A stretch of 64,000 nucleotides of DNA from Rhynchopus sp. YZ270_cl-10 (taxonomy: Eukaryota; Euglenozoa; Diplonemea; Diplonemida; Diplonemidae): contig OZ037843.1 of NCBI GenBank assembly GCA_964035575.1, positions 248,001 through 312,000 on the forward strand, written 5' to 3'. This document shows, one piece after another, positions 22,595-33,869 of this stretch. The translations under genes and the position numbers were made by a program. How positions within the stretch are numbered: the stretch's first letter is position 1; every line of letters begins with the position of its first letter. The notes below the pieces were generated by a model. It made no database searches, was not told where the DNA came from, and was given only the letters and a program-made list of their open reading frames with translations.

Positions 22595-22999
22595 ATGACA
22601 AAAAAGAACACCGATTGTAAGAAGGCTAGGAACGATAAAAGATGCACAACAAAAGAGACGTGCCGCTCACGTTCTTTTTTAGTTCTTTTTGACGTGCACC
22701 TTATTGCACCCGTACGTAGACGTGATGCTATTCGTAGCATACTGGAGCGTGCTTCTTGCATGCAGAAGTGCATCCGGTGTGCCGGTCGAACACATTTTGC
22801 CATTCAAAAGAAGTTTGTTCGCAAAAAGAGTATTCAAGATGCATTCAATAAATTGAAAGCAAAAAGGGATCAACACAAATGGCGCTATCTTCTCTTTGCC
22901 CCACAACAGCAAAAGGCTGCACAGGATAACGTGTCAAGGGAAAATAAACAACGCAGATGCGAAACAAGGTTTTTCGATCACTCTGCGAATTTGTCCTGA
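22595..22999 (+). CDS. Small basic hypothetical protein
   Basis: 134 aa from MTKKNTDCKKAR (ATG also possible at 22568). It is Lys/Arg- and Cys-rich: RRRDAIRSILERASCMQKC, then KKFVRKKSIQDAFNKLKAKR, QHKWRYLLFAPQQQKAAQDN. The C-terminal third is repeated at about 32995-33125 and in degraded form at 19443-19640. The N-terminal third recurs truncated at about 39045-39115. Both halves of the frame read as normal protein and it opens away from K1, which would make a divergent pair. No family recognised. It could instead be a fossil ORF in the flank repeat. Confidence 0.4.
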   Translation: MTKKNTDCKKARNDKRCTTKETCRSRSFLVLFDVHLIAPVRRRDAIRSILERASCMQKCIRCAGRTHFAIQKKFVRKKSIQDAFNKLKAKRDQHKWRYLLFAPQQQKAAQDNVSRENKQRRCETRFFDHSANLS

Positions 23000-23670
23000 A
23001 GTGAGTGGGGGTTGGTAACGGGACACATCGAAGTGGTATACAGGCTGTTTTTTGTTCTCTTTCAATTGAAAGCTTCGGTTTTTCTTGTCACTCTGCAAAA
23101 AAAGTACATAACGTTGGATTGGGTTTCTTTTCGGTAATTCTTAGTGGGAATGGGAATTAATACTAATCCGTATTCGGGTGTATTCAGATCATATTCGGAT
23201 CCGAATATAGGGCGAATACGAATTCGCCTTCGGGATAAGCCTAGGGGAGGGGGCGGGCTATGCGATGATTCAATCGCTCAAAAGTGAAGCAGTGCTGAAC
23301 ACAATAAAGAGAAAAGAGAAGTTGAAAGTGCAAACGCCAAATAAAAATCCATACTGCGGGACGGACTGCAACGTTATCTGATAACATAAAGCCGCCTACA
23401 GTGTGAAAAAATGTTCATATGCAGTACCCAGACAACTTCGGACAGGTGATCAAATGAGTGTGGGGGATTTGGGGAAGTATGGTGACATGTTTGGTAGCCG
23501 AACATATTTGGGGTGCTGGACTGCAACCCAGTATTTCTTGAAAAATACTATTTTAGATTCATATACTTTCAATTCACAGAATTGAAAGTATGTGAGAGGG
23601 TCAACACATGCACCCTTTCTTTTTTTTGGTGGTTTTAGCTTTATGTTTTTGATATAGAGCTGACTGATGG
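23000..23670. repeat. Kinase-unit 5'-side repeat block, AT-rich, no gene
   Basis: Matches 33140-33690 after the kinase K2 unit, including an ATTCGGATCCGAAT palindrome cluster (23165-23230 and 33360-33425) related to the 205-bp tandem repeat at 48.1 kb. The match breaks after AATACTATTTT at about 23550, where the 33-kb copy instead continues into GAAAAAACAG. Confidence 0.65.
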
Positions 23671-23674
23671 TGCT

Positions 23675-23845
23675 ATCCGGGGGGCGGCGTTTCACAAAAT
23701 TTCACAAAATTTCAATCAAAATCACAACTTTTCACAACTTTTCACAACTCTTCACAACTTTTCACACGTAAAGGCTCAAGAGGGTTGTGAAAACTTGTGA
23801 AGAGTTGTGAAGAGTTGTGAAGAGTTGTGAAGACGTGAGGGTTTT
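23675..23845. repeat. TTCACAACTT foldback repeat, short copy
   Basis: Begins GCTATCCGGGGGGCGGCG, continues as 10-bp TTCACAACTT units, then after a short spacer as the reverse complement AGTTGTGAAG. It is a snap-back structure. The same GC-rich border occurs inverted at 26885-26905 as the end of the larger copy. Confidence 0.7.
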
Positions 23846-23849
23846 TTTA

Positions 23850-25620
23850 GCTTGCATCTCGGTCTTTTGAGCTGTAACGATGGTGCAGAGTGTGTAGCCC
23901 GTCCATCAGCAGCAGGGGAGACAGCAAACGTCTACTAGGACGCCAGGGCAAACGACCCTTCGTCGTCAATGCTTGAACATCAGCTCTGTGCAGGTGCTGT
24001 GCATCTCCTACTTCCAGCGAGTCCGCCGGCTCCATCGCCTCCAGCGGCTTCAGTCTCTGCATCTTCTTCTGGTACATCCAAAAGAACAGTAGGCAGATTC
24101 GCGGACACGAAACCTGTAAGAGGTGGTGGTTGTTTAAAAGATTATCCAAATAATGTAATCAATTGGTGTGCAATTCCCCGTGGTTCTACCGTGTTTCTAC
24201 CAGTTGTCACTCCGTAAAGGGGGGGTAGAGATGCTGGAATTTTAATTCTGCTACTTGAGTTTAATAAATTTGTACACAGTGACCCTACCCGTAAACCCGA
24301 AAAACTCGCCTACTCGCCCAAAACTCGCCCATTTTTGGGGGGCGAGTTTTGGCGAGTTTTTTTTTTTGGTAGGGATTTTACCTTGGGAAAAGTGTACAAA
24401 CAAAACTATGAGGGAAATTTGAGTTTTGAAGAGAGAATTTTTTTCGTTCCGCTTGAACAAGACCTCTACAGTTTGCTTTGTAGGCTTCCACAACCCGTAA
24501 ACCCGCCTTCAGCGTGTTCCGGAACCTTCACCACGTCCAGCTGTAGGTTCTGCAGATCCATGAAGCTTGCACAGATGGGTGCGATGTAGTCGTGGGGGAA
24601 TACCGCCAAGGGGTGGCCTGCAGTGTTGCCATTTACCGGCATGGCGAGGGCATTGTTGTATAGCGAGTGTAGCCTCGGTTCATCCATGTCTTCGTCATCC
24701 TCCGGATTGTAGCACGTCTTGTCCCCCGGTATCTATGGCACAGCCACTGTTACATTCCTAGAGATGAAAGAACAAGACAACACTTCTGTACCCACGCATC
24801 AAAATTGTGGAAAACTTTGCACCCCAAACACCCTCAACAACGCCCGCCAAAAGGCGCCCCTTGTTGCTGGGAGTTGGTTTTCATGTTTGATACCTGCACA
24901 GCGGGCATTCCTCTGAGTCCAATGCTGTTGGCCTGTCTGCGGCGTTGCACCGAAGGTGCAGGAAGACAGGGTCTGTGGTAATTTTTGCGGTGTCGCATTC
25001 CCTCATGCGTGGGTCACTCACACTTGAGGTCATGTGACACTGCGTGGGTCTGGGTACCTGGGTACCTGGGTACGTGGATGTGACCACGTGTGACTTGTCA
25101 CACCTGTGCGCAAAAAATCGCAAAAACCCGAAACGCGAATCGCAAAAAATCGCATTGCGAATTTTTCGCATTTTTTTTTCCGATTTTTCCTGGTTTGCGA
25201 ATTTCGTAGCAGAATACACCCCGGATCACCCCACTTTCAGGTGATTTCTGCACTTTTGGGGTCAATGCGTGCACAAACTGGCTTCTGGAACCCTAAAACC
25301 AAAAAACCCCAAAAAATACCCACAAAGTAAAAATGAAGCCCACCCCCATTTTGCGCACTTGTTGCGCAGTTGTTGCGTACTTGGTATTCTTTATTTCTGG
25401 GGTACCAATATTAATAAGACACGGTATAGATTTGATGAGGTTGGCGCTTTGATAGATGACCATTTGAGTTGTTTTGGGGAAGTACATACCATAAATCACA
25501 CATTGTCGCGGAAGGGCTCAGCCGTGTTCAGTCAAAATCGGCGCGTCCTGTGGTTACAATAAGCTCTGTCGTGTTCCCACCGTGACCACTACCCATGCCC
25601 CAACCCCCCTTCAGAAAGCC
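23850..25620. other. Gene-poor region with protein-like fragments
   Basis: No intact gene is visible. On the minus strand about 24469-24717 reads DKTCYNPEDDEDMDEP, LHSLYNNALAMPVNG, GHPLAVFPHDYIAPICASF, with a stop upstream and no continuation. A diverged homologue lies on the plus strand at about 33905-34010 (DKMRYDMEDHKG, SMYNNVLSMPVNGTPAG). Both are fragments of one unrecognised protein. A plus-strand frame at 23969-24217 (TVGRFADTKPVRGGG...) is also fragment-like. About 24285-24375 is a GGCGAGTTTT foldback and 25095-25205 is a CGCAAAAAATCG-type repeat. Confidence 0.4.
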
Positions 25621-25635
25621 CCTATAAAAATAAAA

Positions 25636-26445
25636 CAAGTAATTGCTATCGGAAAAAAAACGGCGTGTGCTGTGGAACTCCACCCTGTAGAAGTAACCTA
25701 CAACACACCCAGCACTCTGCTCTTCTGCAGGTATGATAACGCTCTTCGTACGCTGCCAGACCCACTGGGACGCCAGCATCTGAAATGTTCAAGAAGGGGG
25801 GCTGTCCTCTTCATCCAGCACCATCTGATCGATAGCGTTGTTGGACGTAGTCTCGGCAGGCTCGGCGTGTTCCAGCTCATTTTTGTCCACAGGGTCCCAC
25901 GCAGTGTCGTCGTCGTTGGAGCAGTGCGGAAGAAGCACAGAATGCACAGACTACAACACGTCGATCACACCAGGCACAGCAGCACCTCCAGCAAATCGCT
26001 TGGATGCTACGGTGCTTTCGAAAATCACGCGGGGTTTTCCACAGCACACCCCGTTTTTTTCTTAGCAATTAGTTGTTCTTGTTGTTATTGTAATTTTCAA
26101 CCACCTTCCTTCAACCCTTGTAGGATCAGTTCATATTTTTTTTCGCGAAAACTTGAAATTACACATTTCAAGAGAACAAATTAAAAGGGGTCCTTATTTG
26201 CATTTTTGGGCTCCGCCCGTGCAGTGGTGGGGTCAATCTCGAAAATTGGACAATTTTTTGACCACTTAAATTTTGAGAAATATGAGCCCGGTTGCTTATA
26301 CGTGGGGCCCATTTTCGGCTAAAATTTTCCTCAAAATCTGGTTTTGTAAAATTGACCCTTTACTCCCCCCCCACATCGATTTCAATACTATACCTTACTT
26401 CACCTACGGTTGCCCTTACAGGGGGGGTGAAGGAAGGTAAGTTGA
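25636..26445 (+). repeat. R-family dispersed repeat, copy 2
   Basis: The longest and least damaged copy. On the minus strand one frame runs SNDDDTAWDPVDKNELEHAE and ends MVLDEEDSPPS, stop at about 25796. The right part contains the GTGGTGGGGTCA motif (about 26222-26265) and a GGGGGGGTGAAGGAAGGTA end shared with copy 3. It may hold the last exon of a host gene caught in a mobile segment. Confidence 0.6.
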
Positions 26446-26449
26446 AAAC

Positions 26450-26900
26450 GGGCTCACAAAATTTCAATCAAAATCACAACTTTTCACAACTATTCACAAC
26501 TTTTCACAACTTTTCACAAAGTTTCGCAAAATTTCAATCAAAATCACAACTATTCGCAACTTTTCACAATTTTCAATCAAAATCACAACTTTTCACAACT
26601 TTTCACAACTATTCACAACTTTTCACAACTTTTCACAAAGTTTCGCAAAATTTCAATCAAAATCACAACTATTCGCAACTTTTCACAATTTTCAATCAAA
26701 ATCACAACTTTTCACAACTTTTCACAACTTTTCACAACATATAGTTGTGAAAAGTTGTGAAACGTTGTGAAAAGTTGTGAAAAGTTGTGCAAAGCTGTGA
26801 AACGTTGTGACACGTTGTGACACGTTGTGCATAGGATTGAAATTGTGTGATATTTTGTGAAAATTTGTGAAACTTTGTGAAACGCCGCCCCCCGGATAGC
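26450..26900. repeat. TTCACAACTT foldback repeat, long copy
   Basis: Left arm is about 28 decamers of TTCACAACTT type with AATTTCAATCAAAATCACAA spacers. The apex is near 26740 (CATATAG). The right arm is the reverse-complement AGTTGTGAAA series, ending in CGCCGCCCCCCGGATAGC. The whole is an extended inverted repeat likely to form a cruciform. Frames read through it are artefacts of the 10-bp unit. Confidence 0.85.
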
Positions 26901-27079
26901 ACCACCGGCTGATACTATTTTGAAAAAACAGAAAAAAAGATGACATTGAAGATGCAAACGTCGCCAGGACGCAGGCACCAACAAACGCCTGAGAAGGTGT
27001 TTACGTTTTGGGTACGGGGCGGAGAATGAGAATAAAATCTGTTCAATAAACACGACCTTATTGTTTTATCTTCTTGTTC

Positions 27080-27921
27080 ATTTTTTTGTGGGCTGTTTGT
27101 ATTTTAAAAAATTTGCTTCTTTCTCAAGAATAACAAACAGAAGCGAGGAAACAGCCGCCTGGAAAATGAGTTGTTCCCCTACATAAAAAATAACAGACAC
27201 AGGTTTTAAACTCCGATGGAGGGGGGCACCAAATGAAAAAGTGAAGTTCCAGCACCCACTGCATTCATATTTTTGTGGTGCCTCCCTCCTGCGAAGCGCG
27301 AGCAAAAAACAAAGTTTAAAAAAGGGATGGGATACGTGTGGGTGGGTGAAGCAGATAAACTCTAGTAACAGAATTGCAATTGTATAGAGACCACAAAAGC
27401 AAAAGGCTGCACAGTACAACGTGTCAAGGGAAAATAAACAACGCAGATGCGAAACAAGGTTTTCCGTTCAGCACTCTGCGAATTTGTCCTGAAGTGAGTG
27501 GGGGTTGGTAACGGGACACATCGAAGTGGTATACAGGCTGTTTTTTGTTCTCTTTCAATTGAAAGCTTCGGTTTTTCTTGTCACTCTGCAAAAAAAGCAC
27601 ATAACGTTGGATTGGGTTTCTTTTCGTTAATTCTTAGGGACAAGACTCTTGTGGGGGTGGGAATGGGAATTAAATAACACAAACCGGTTCCCTGCATTTT
27701 TCGGTATCGAAATCCTGAAAATACAAGGAGGAAAGTGTGTGGTGTCCATGACAGTTGCTCCCAGAGAACAAATGTATGGTTCTTTTAGCATCAAATCCTA
27801 CTTCGATTGTTCTTGTTTTTTGCTGTTTGACTCGAACTTTGAGGTGGGAAATTGATACTAAGCAAAAGAACTGCTAGTGGGAGTGGGACAGGGTCGTGAA
27901 AGGTATGAGCAGAAATTTATG
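27080..27921. repeat. Kinase-unit 3' flank block of K2
   Basis: 27110-27300 matches 34130-34290. 27400-27900 matches the 3' flank blocks of K1 and K3. Relative to this copy, the K3 copy has an extra roughly 240 bp at about 34290-34530 and a 1.6-kb satellite-bearing insertion. No gene is seen here. Confidence 0.65.
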
Positions 27922-28515
27922 TACAGTGTGTCTCAGAATTAATGGCACCTGAGGATATTTTTTTGTAAAATCGGCAAAATTTGACAAGGTACATGGTATT
28001 TTCACCAGGTTGTGCCTAAAATGTGTGCGGGGGGGCAAGGAGCCCCATCCTGCTGAAGGAAGTAGCTGCTGTCAGGAAGGAGTTCTTTTATTTCTTTCAG
28101 GGCTTTCTGCAATAGCCCCTTGTACTTCTCAGAAGTAAGTGACCCCTCGTAAACATAGAGTTGTGTCTTAGCTCTAGTTGTGATCACCCCATATGTGAAC
28201 CTTCTGGGTAGCCCTAACCTTACTAACGGGTGGAGGCGGCTCGTCACCCTCTGCAAGCCAGACAACATCATTTTTTTACTAACCTGGGGGAAGGCCAAAA
28301 GTCCTTCTCATTGGTGAATATCACCTTTGACCAGTGCATGTTTTGGTGTGCCTTTGCAAAGGCACACCAAAACACTTCAGCATTAAATTATCACTTTTCT
28401 CGTATTCCTGGATGTAAATTGTATGTTCTGAGGGGTTTTGAAAATGTGTTTGTCAAATTTTGCCCTTTTTAAAAAAAAATGTGGTCAAGTGCCATTAATT
28501 CTGCGATACACTGTA
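27922..28515 (-). mobile_element. Tc1/mariner-like element, internally deleted
   Basis: Inverted ends of about 27 bp (TACAGTGTRTCKCAGAATTA... type, two mismatches) are flanked by TA. The minus strand at 28002-28298 encodes a transposase remnant: WGVIT-like YGVITTRAKTQLYVYEGSLTSEKY (split reading), then FLQQDGAPCPPAH, matching the second catalytic-Asp region of Tc1/IS630 transposases (usual QQDNAPCHxA). At 594 bp it is far shorter than a full element (about 1.3 kb). K1's 3' flank at about 20140-20160 is the exact empty site (TTTATG TA TTCAAG). It therefore inserted after the K1/K2 duplication. A 36-bp perfect palindrome lies at 28339-28374. Confidence 0.9.
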
Positions 28516-28547
28516 TTCAAGGAATGAGGAAGCAGGTTCATCAGTGA

Positions 28548-31500
28548 TCAGGAGCAAGCTTTTTCAACATGAGCAAGCTTTGTCAACATGCTGATGACAC
28601 TCTCCACCCCCACCTTCCCCATCGGAGGCCTGCCCTCTGGGGACATCTTGGTCATGCGCTCGATGAGAGAAACGAAGTCGTCTGGGACGCCAGGCACCTC
28701 CCTGACTCTGTCCATAGGAAGGGGCTCCATATTAGTGGCAACCTCTTTTATCAGGCCCCGCAGACCCTTGCACCACTCTCTGGGAGTGCGGCCGTCGACC
28801 ATCCTCCACGCAGTGCAGCCCAATGAGTAGACGTCGCATAATGTGCTGATGGATTCGTCCATCACCTCAGGTGCCATGTATCCGTATGTTCCTGACGAAG
28901 TCCCCTGCTCAGCTATGCTGCCTTGGCACGTCTGTGCAAGGCCAAGGTCGATCAACTTCACCACCCCCTGCATGTCGATCATGATGTTTGCGGGCTTCAC
29001 GTCTTTGTGGATGAATTTACGACTGTGCATGTAGTGCAGTCCGGTGGCCGCACCCAACAGTACGTTGAACACCGTCTCCCACGGAAGCGAGGGCATGTCC
29101 TCCCACTCCTTAATCAGAGACTCGACGTCCTGCTTCAGCAGATCCATCACAAGATAGAGCTTCCCCTCCCTTTCGCAGTAGTGCTGGCCGTAGCAGCGCG
29201 CCACATTCGGGTGGGAAAGGGCAGAGAGTGCCTTGACCTCACGTTCGCATGCATCCTTCGAGATGGTCTGCACCTTGACAGCAACCTTCGCCGTCCCGTA
29301 CTTCCCTTTGTACACGTCACCGAAGCCGCCGCCTCCTATCCTGTTAGCTAGTGCTGTGTCCACCTCGAAGTCGTGCCTGCCCAGCACCTCGATTGTGGCG
29401 GTGGCGGTGGCGGGCTGAGGCGGGGCAGAGGGGACGGGGGCTGCGCCTGCCCCACCTGCGGAGCCCCCGCTTGCGCGAGCCTCGCCTGCGATCGGCAAAC
29501 GGGTCGTCGTTGCACCGACCACTGCATCAACCGCTTCAATGTTTGCATGATTCTCGAGCAATAGTTTGATGTCTAAGTGTCCCTTGGCGCAAGCAATATG
29601 AAGTGGCGTGCGGTTCTTGCTGGTTGTCGCTTCAATGTTTGCATGGTTCTCGAGCAATAGTTTGCATATGTCTAAGTGTCCATTGTCGCAAGCATGATGA
29701 AGTGGCGTGACTTTGTCTTTGGTTGTCGCTTCAATGTTTGCACGGTTCTCGAGCAACAGTTTGCATATGTCTAAGTGTCCAATGCCGCAAGCAAAATGAA
29801 GTGGCGTGCGGTTCTTGCTGTCTGTCGCTTCAATGTTTGCACGGTTCTCGAGCAACAGTTTGCATATGTCGAAGTGTCCAAAGAGGCAAGCAAAATGAAG
29901 TGGCGTGTCTTTGTCGCTGTCTGTCGCTTCAATGTTTGCACGGTTCTCGAGCAATAGTTTGCATACGTCTAAGTGTCCCTTGGCGCAAGCATGATGAAGT
30001 GGCGTGAATTTGTCGCTGTCACAGCAATTAACATCCGCCTCGTATTTGATGCACAGTGCCAAGCAATTGACAAACCCTCGTTTTGCATAATGGATCAGAG
30101 CTGTCTCGTTCTGCTTCTTCGCATTTCTGTCGACACCAAGCTTCAAAGCTGCCTCCATTTTGCCAACATCGGAACTGAACAGAGCATTTTCCAGTATCCC
30201 TTTGTTGTCCTTCTTGAGCCAGAGGAAGTGTTGTGCATGCTCAGGATTGCTCATGTCATCCGTGGCGGGCACAGGCGGGGCAGAGGGGACGGGGGCTGCG
30301 CCTGCCGCACCTGCGGAGCCCCCGCTTGCGGGAGGACGGGTGACCACTTGGATGTCAGCACAAGTCTGGGACAGTCTGTATATGTACGCGTCATCCCCAT
30401 CCCACTTGACCTCAACCTCTCCGTTGGACATCTCGATCACCGTTCCCATACCGCCTTTGTCCTGGTTTCCCCACTTCCAGTGGAACGGGTTCCGCATCAC
30501 TCTTGACCCGACCTTCACAGCCTTCATCACTTCGAATGTGTTCTTTTCTCCGTATTTGTAGCTGTAAGAATTCCCATTGGACCACCGAACGGCTGCACGT
30601 CCGTCGGAAACCTCTTCCACCGTTCCCTCCGTCAGGGTTCCACCCTTGTCACCCCACCTCCACACACCTGGGTGCGGGATGACTGTGTCGCCTACCTTGA
30701 GCTCGTCAGCCAAAGAAGCCTGACCACGCTTTGTTACGCAGCAGTTCATCGGCACCAGGTGCGTCTTGTCGCTGTCGCTTCCTGTCAACTGGACACATGT
30801 GTGGGTGTCATCGACAGCTGTGACTACACCAACGAAACCCGTCGGGAGTTTCCCCAAACCCCGCCCAATGGAAGTTGCCGCCACCCAGACCTCGTCGTCC
30901 ATGACTCTTCCTATGCTCCCAAGAACAGGGTTTGCGGGTGTGTCTGCGACAGACACCTTCTGGCTTGAGTGTGTCAACACTGCCTTGAAGTAGTAGATGC
31001 CATACACACGCTCTTCTGGTCCAATATATGTGTGACTCCCGTTCCTGCTGTGGAAGCATACGAGAAGTGAGTCGCGCAGGATAAGCGTAAGACGGTCGCC
31101 CTTCCGCAGTCTGTCGATTTTGGTCTGGTAGGTCGCCTCCCGTGTAGGGGTGTTCATGAAGTTGAACATGCGTGAAGGCGCATTTGGGTCCCTGTTCTTC
31201 ACACCGAAGTGCGCCCTGTGGTCGAAGTCCGACTCCATGACGAACACAATTTCGTGGCAATTCCCCCCAAGGCTGATCCTCCACTCACGCAGACCCTGGC
31301 GCACCTCATGCTGGCGCATCGCTTCCTTCGCAGACACACCCATCGCAAAGCAGTTCCCCTTCTCAAGGCTCTCCCCACCCTCAATAGCCCCAGCCAGCAT
31401 CTCAGCCACACCCTCAGGTGCATTGCAGACACCATGTCCCTCCAAGTCCAGACTCCGCATCATCAAGTGTCCCAACCATTCGGGGAGGGTAAAGCCCACC

Positions 31501-32622
31501 TCCGCCTTCGGGTCGCTGAAGGTGTTGAAGTCGGCAGCATGTTTGAATATGTTCTCGTCTGCCTTCAGCTTTGCTTCGGCAAAAGCGTTTGCAAGGTTGG
31601 GTTGGAGCATGTTGAGAGGACGGAGGGTGACGAATGTGGAGGACTTAACAGCAGGGGCGACCTCCGTGTGGACAAATAAGTCTGCGTTGTGCACGTCACG
31701 CAGGCAAAGCCCCATGCATGCAGCTGTGACACAAAGGTCTGAACAGTCACGGATGAAGAGAGACCCTGAGCACGGTCCAAGGATAAATTCGCAGTTTGTG
31801 CAGTAGTCAATCATAATCGACTCGCACGATCCAATCACAACAACGCGAGAGTCGTGCAGCTGCTCCAGTTGAACCTGTGATGCATTTATTTAGGTTTTTG
31901 TTTATTTTGATTGTGTTTATCCAGAACCATCATACCTGCTGGTCACGCTTCAGCTCCGACTCCCCAATCACAACTGTCTTCCCTCTGAAGTAGCTTGCGC
32001 TCGTCGCAGTCACCTCTGATTTTTCCCATTTTACCTTCGGAACGAGCGCCTCACCAGCCACATCCCATGGCCCGCGTGCGTTCACTCCTGCAAGCGCTTC
32101 TTGCCGTGCACGTTGGAACACAGCCTCACCAGTGGGCTTTGCGGGCACGGGTACAGACGTCTCCTCTGCCGCTGCCTCCTCGGGCTCCTCCTTCTTGCAC
32201 TGCACCTCACGGATGATGACACGCGCCTCACTGATCCTCCACGTGTCGTGTGTGTGTGTGTCAAGGTCGCAGCGAATGCACATGTTGAAGTCGTCGCAGG
32301 TCGCACACTTGAATCTCGTTCCAATGTTTTCCTCGAAGCATCCGTCGCACACAACTCCCTGATGTGTTCCCCTTTCAAACGGTGTTGTCGTCACAAAAGA
32401 AGAAGGCGTATTGGAGCTGCACGACATCACACCCCCGTTCAGACGGGACGATGCGTCAACTGCTTTCATTTCCCAGTTCTCGCCAGGCCTGCGCACGAAT
32501 GTTCTCGCGTCCTCCCCATCTATGAACCGAGCGGATCTGCTTGTGGTGGTGCCAGCAAGCCCCGCATTCAACTCGAGAAGTGCAAAAAGATATCCCAATT
32601 CTTCGGCGCTTACGATGTCCAT
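28548..32622 (-). CDS. ZZ / TBCC-XRP2 / MIB-like / ankyrin / kinase fusion protein (K2)
   Basis: Two exons: 32622-31936 and 31874-28548, joined in phase 0 across a 61-nt intron, giving 1337 aa. Domains in order: ZZ zinc finger about 87-130; TBCC (C-CAP/XRP2-like) about 230-350 with IDYCTNCEFILGPCSGS and an Arg at about 271 (SLFIRDCSD) that aligns with the XRP2/TBCC arginine finger; an unrecognised region; two MIB/HERC2-like modules about 621-679 and 683-740 (HPGVWRWGDKGG, NPFHWKWGNQDKGG); Ala/Pro linker; six ankyrin repeats about 818-1017; kinase about 1070-1330 with GGGGFG, VAVK, HKD, DLG, APE. TBCC domains act as GTPase activators for tubulin or Arl-type G proteins, and MIB modules bind peptides in ubiquitin signalling. 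Joining these to a kinase is, as far as I know, unusual. Kinase DNA is nearly identical to K1. Stop is TGA. Confidence 0.88.
31875..31935 (-). other. Spliceosomal intron, 61 nt
   Basis: Reads CAG|GTATGATGG at the donor and GCATCACAG|GTTCAAC at the acceptor on the minus strand. It contains an in-frame stop and is AT-rich. Removing it joins KRDQQ to VQLEQLHDS in frame and completes the N-terminal part of the TBCC domain. It is the only intron I can support. The 299-codon block missing from the 18-kb paralogue contains it. Confidence 0.85.
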
Positions 32623-33845
32623 AGTGGAACGAGTGGTGAGTCTAGAGACCTGTTGTGTGAAAAGACTGCTGAATTGAAGAACTGAGACGTGGAGAACGAA
32701 GCGGTGTTGTAACAGTTTCAGCCTGACTCCTTGCTGTTTCTGTCACAGCAGGACACTCAACACGCTGTGCAAGGAGTGCGCTACAATCCAGAAAATGGCC
32801 TCACCTATTAGTGACCGGGCCCGTATTGTCCAACATTAGTGGTCAAAAGAGAGTTACGTTCTTTTTTAGTTCTTTTTGACGTGCACCTCATTGCACCCCG
32901 TACGTAGACGTGATGCTATTCGTAGCATACTGGAGCGTGCTTCTTGCATGCAGAAGTGCATCCGGTGTGCCGGTCGAACACATTTTGCCATACAAAAGAA
33001 GTTTGTTCGCAAAAAGAGTATTTCAAGATGCATTCAATAAATTGAAAGCAAAAAGGGATCAACACAAATGGCGCTATCTTCTCTTTGCCCCACAACAGCA
33101 AAAGGCTGCACAACATAACGTTTGAAGGGAAAATAAACAACACAGATGCGAAACAAGGTTTTTCGTTCAGCACTCTGCGAATTTGTCCTGAAGTGAGTGG
33201 GGGTTGGTAACGGGACACATCGAAGTGGTATACAGGCTGTTTTTTGTTCTCTTTCAATTGAAAGCTTCGGTTTTTCTTGTCACTCTGCAAAAAAAGTACA
33301 CAACGTTGCATTGGGTTTCTTTTCGGTAATTCTTAGTGGGAATGGGAATTAATACTAATCCGTATTCGGGTGTATTCAGATCATATTCGGATCCGAATAT
33401 AGGGCGAATACGAATTCGCCTGGGCGGGCTATGCGATGATTCAATCGCTCAAAAGTGAAGCAGTGCCGAACACAATAAAGAGAAAAAGCCATACTGCGGG
33501 ACGGACTGCAACGTTATCTGATAACATAAAGCCGCCTACAGTGTGAAAAGATGTTCATATGCAGTACCCAGACAACTTCGGACAGGTGATCAAATGAGTG
33601 TGGGGGATTTTGGGGAAGTATGGTGACATGTTTGGTAGCCGAACATATTTGGGGTACTGGACTGCAACCCAGTATTTCTTGAAAAATACTATTTTGAAAA
33701 AACAGAAAAAAAAGCTGACATTGAAGATGCAAACGTCGCCAGGACGCAGGCACCAACAAACGCCTGAGAAGGTGTTTACGTTTGGGTACGGGGCCGAGAA
33801 TGAGAATAAAATCTGTTCAATAAAATAAACACGACCTTATTGTTT
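32623..33845. repeat. 5' flank of K2 and unit-boundary repeats
   Basis: 32623-32710 is the shared ZZ-gene 5' flank. About 32855-33340 matches 22670-23140, including a frameshifted copy of the small basic ORF. 33360-33425 holds ATTCGGATCCGAAT palindromes. 33690-33840 matches 26915-27060. No intact gene. Confidence 0.6.
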
Positions 33846-33869
33846 TATCTTGTTCATATTTTTGTGCTG

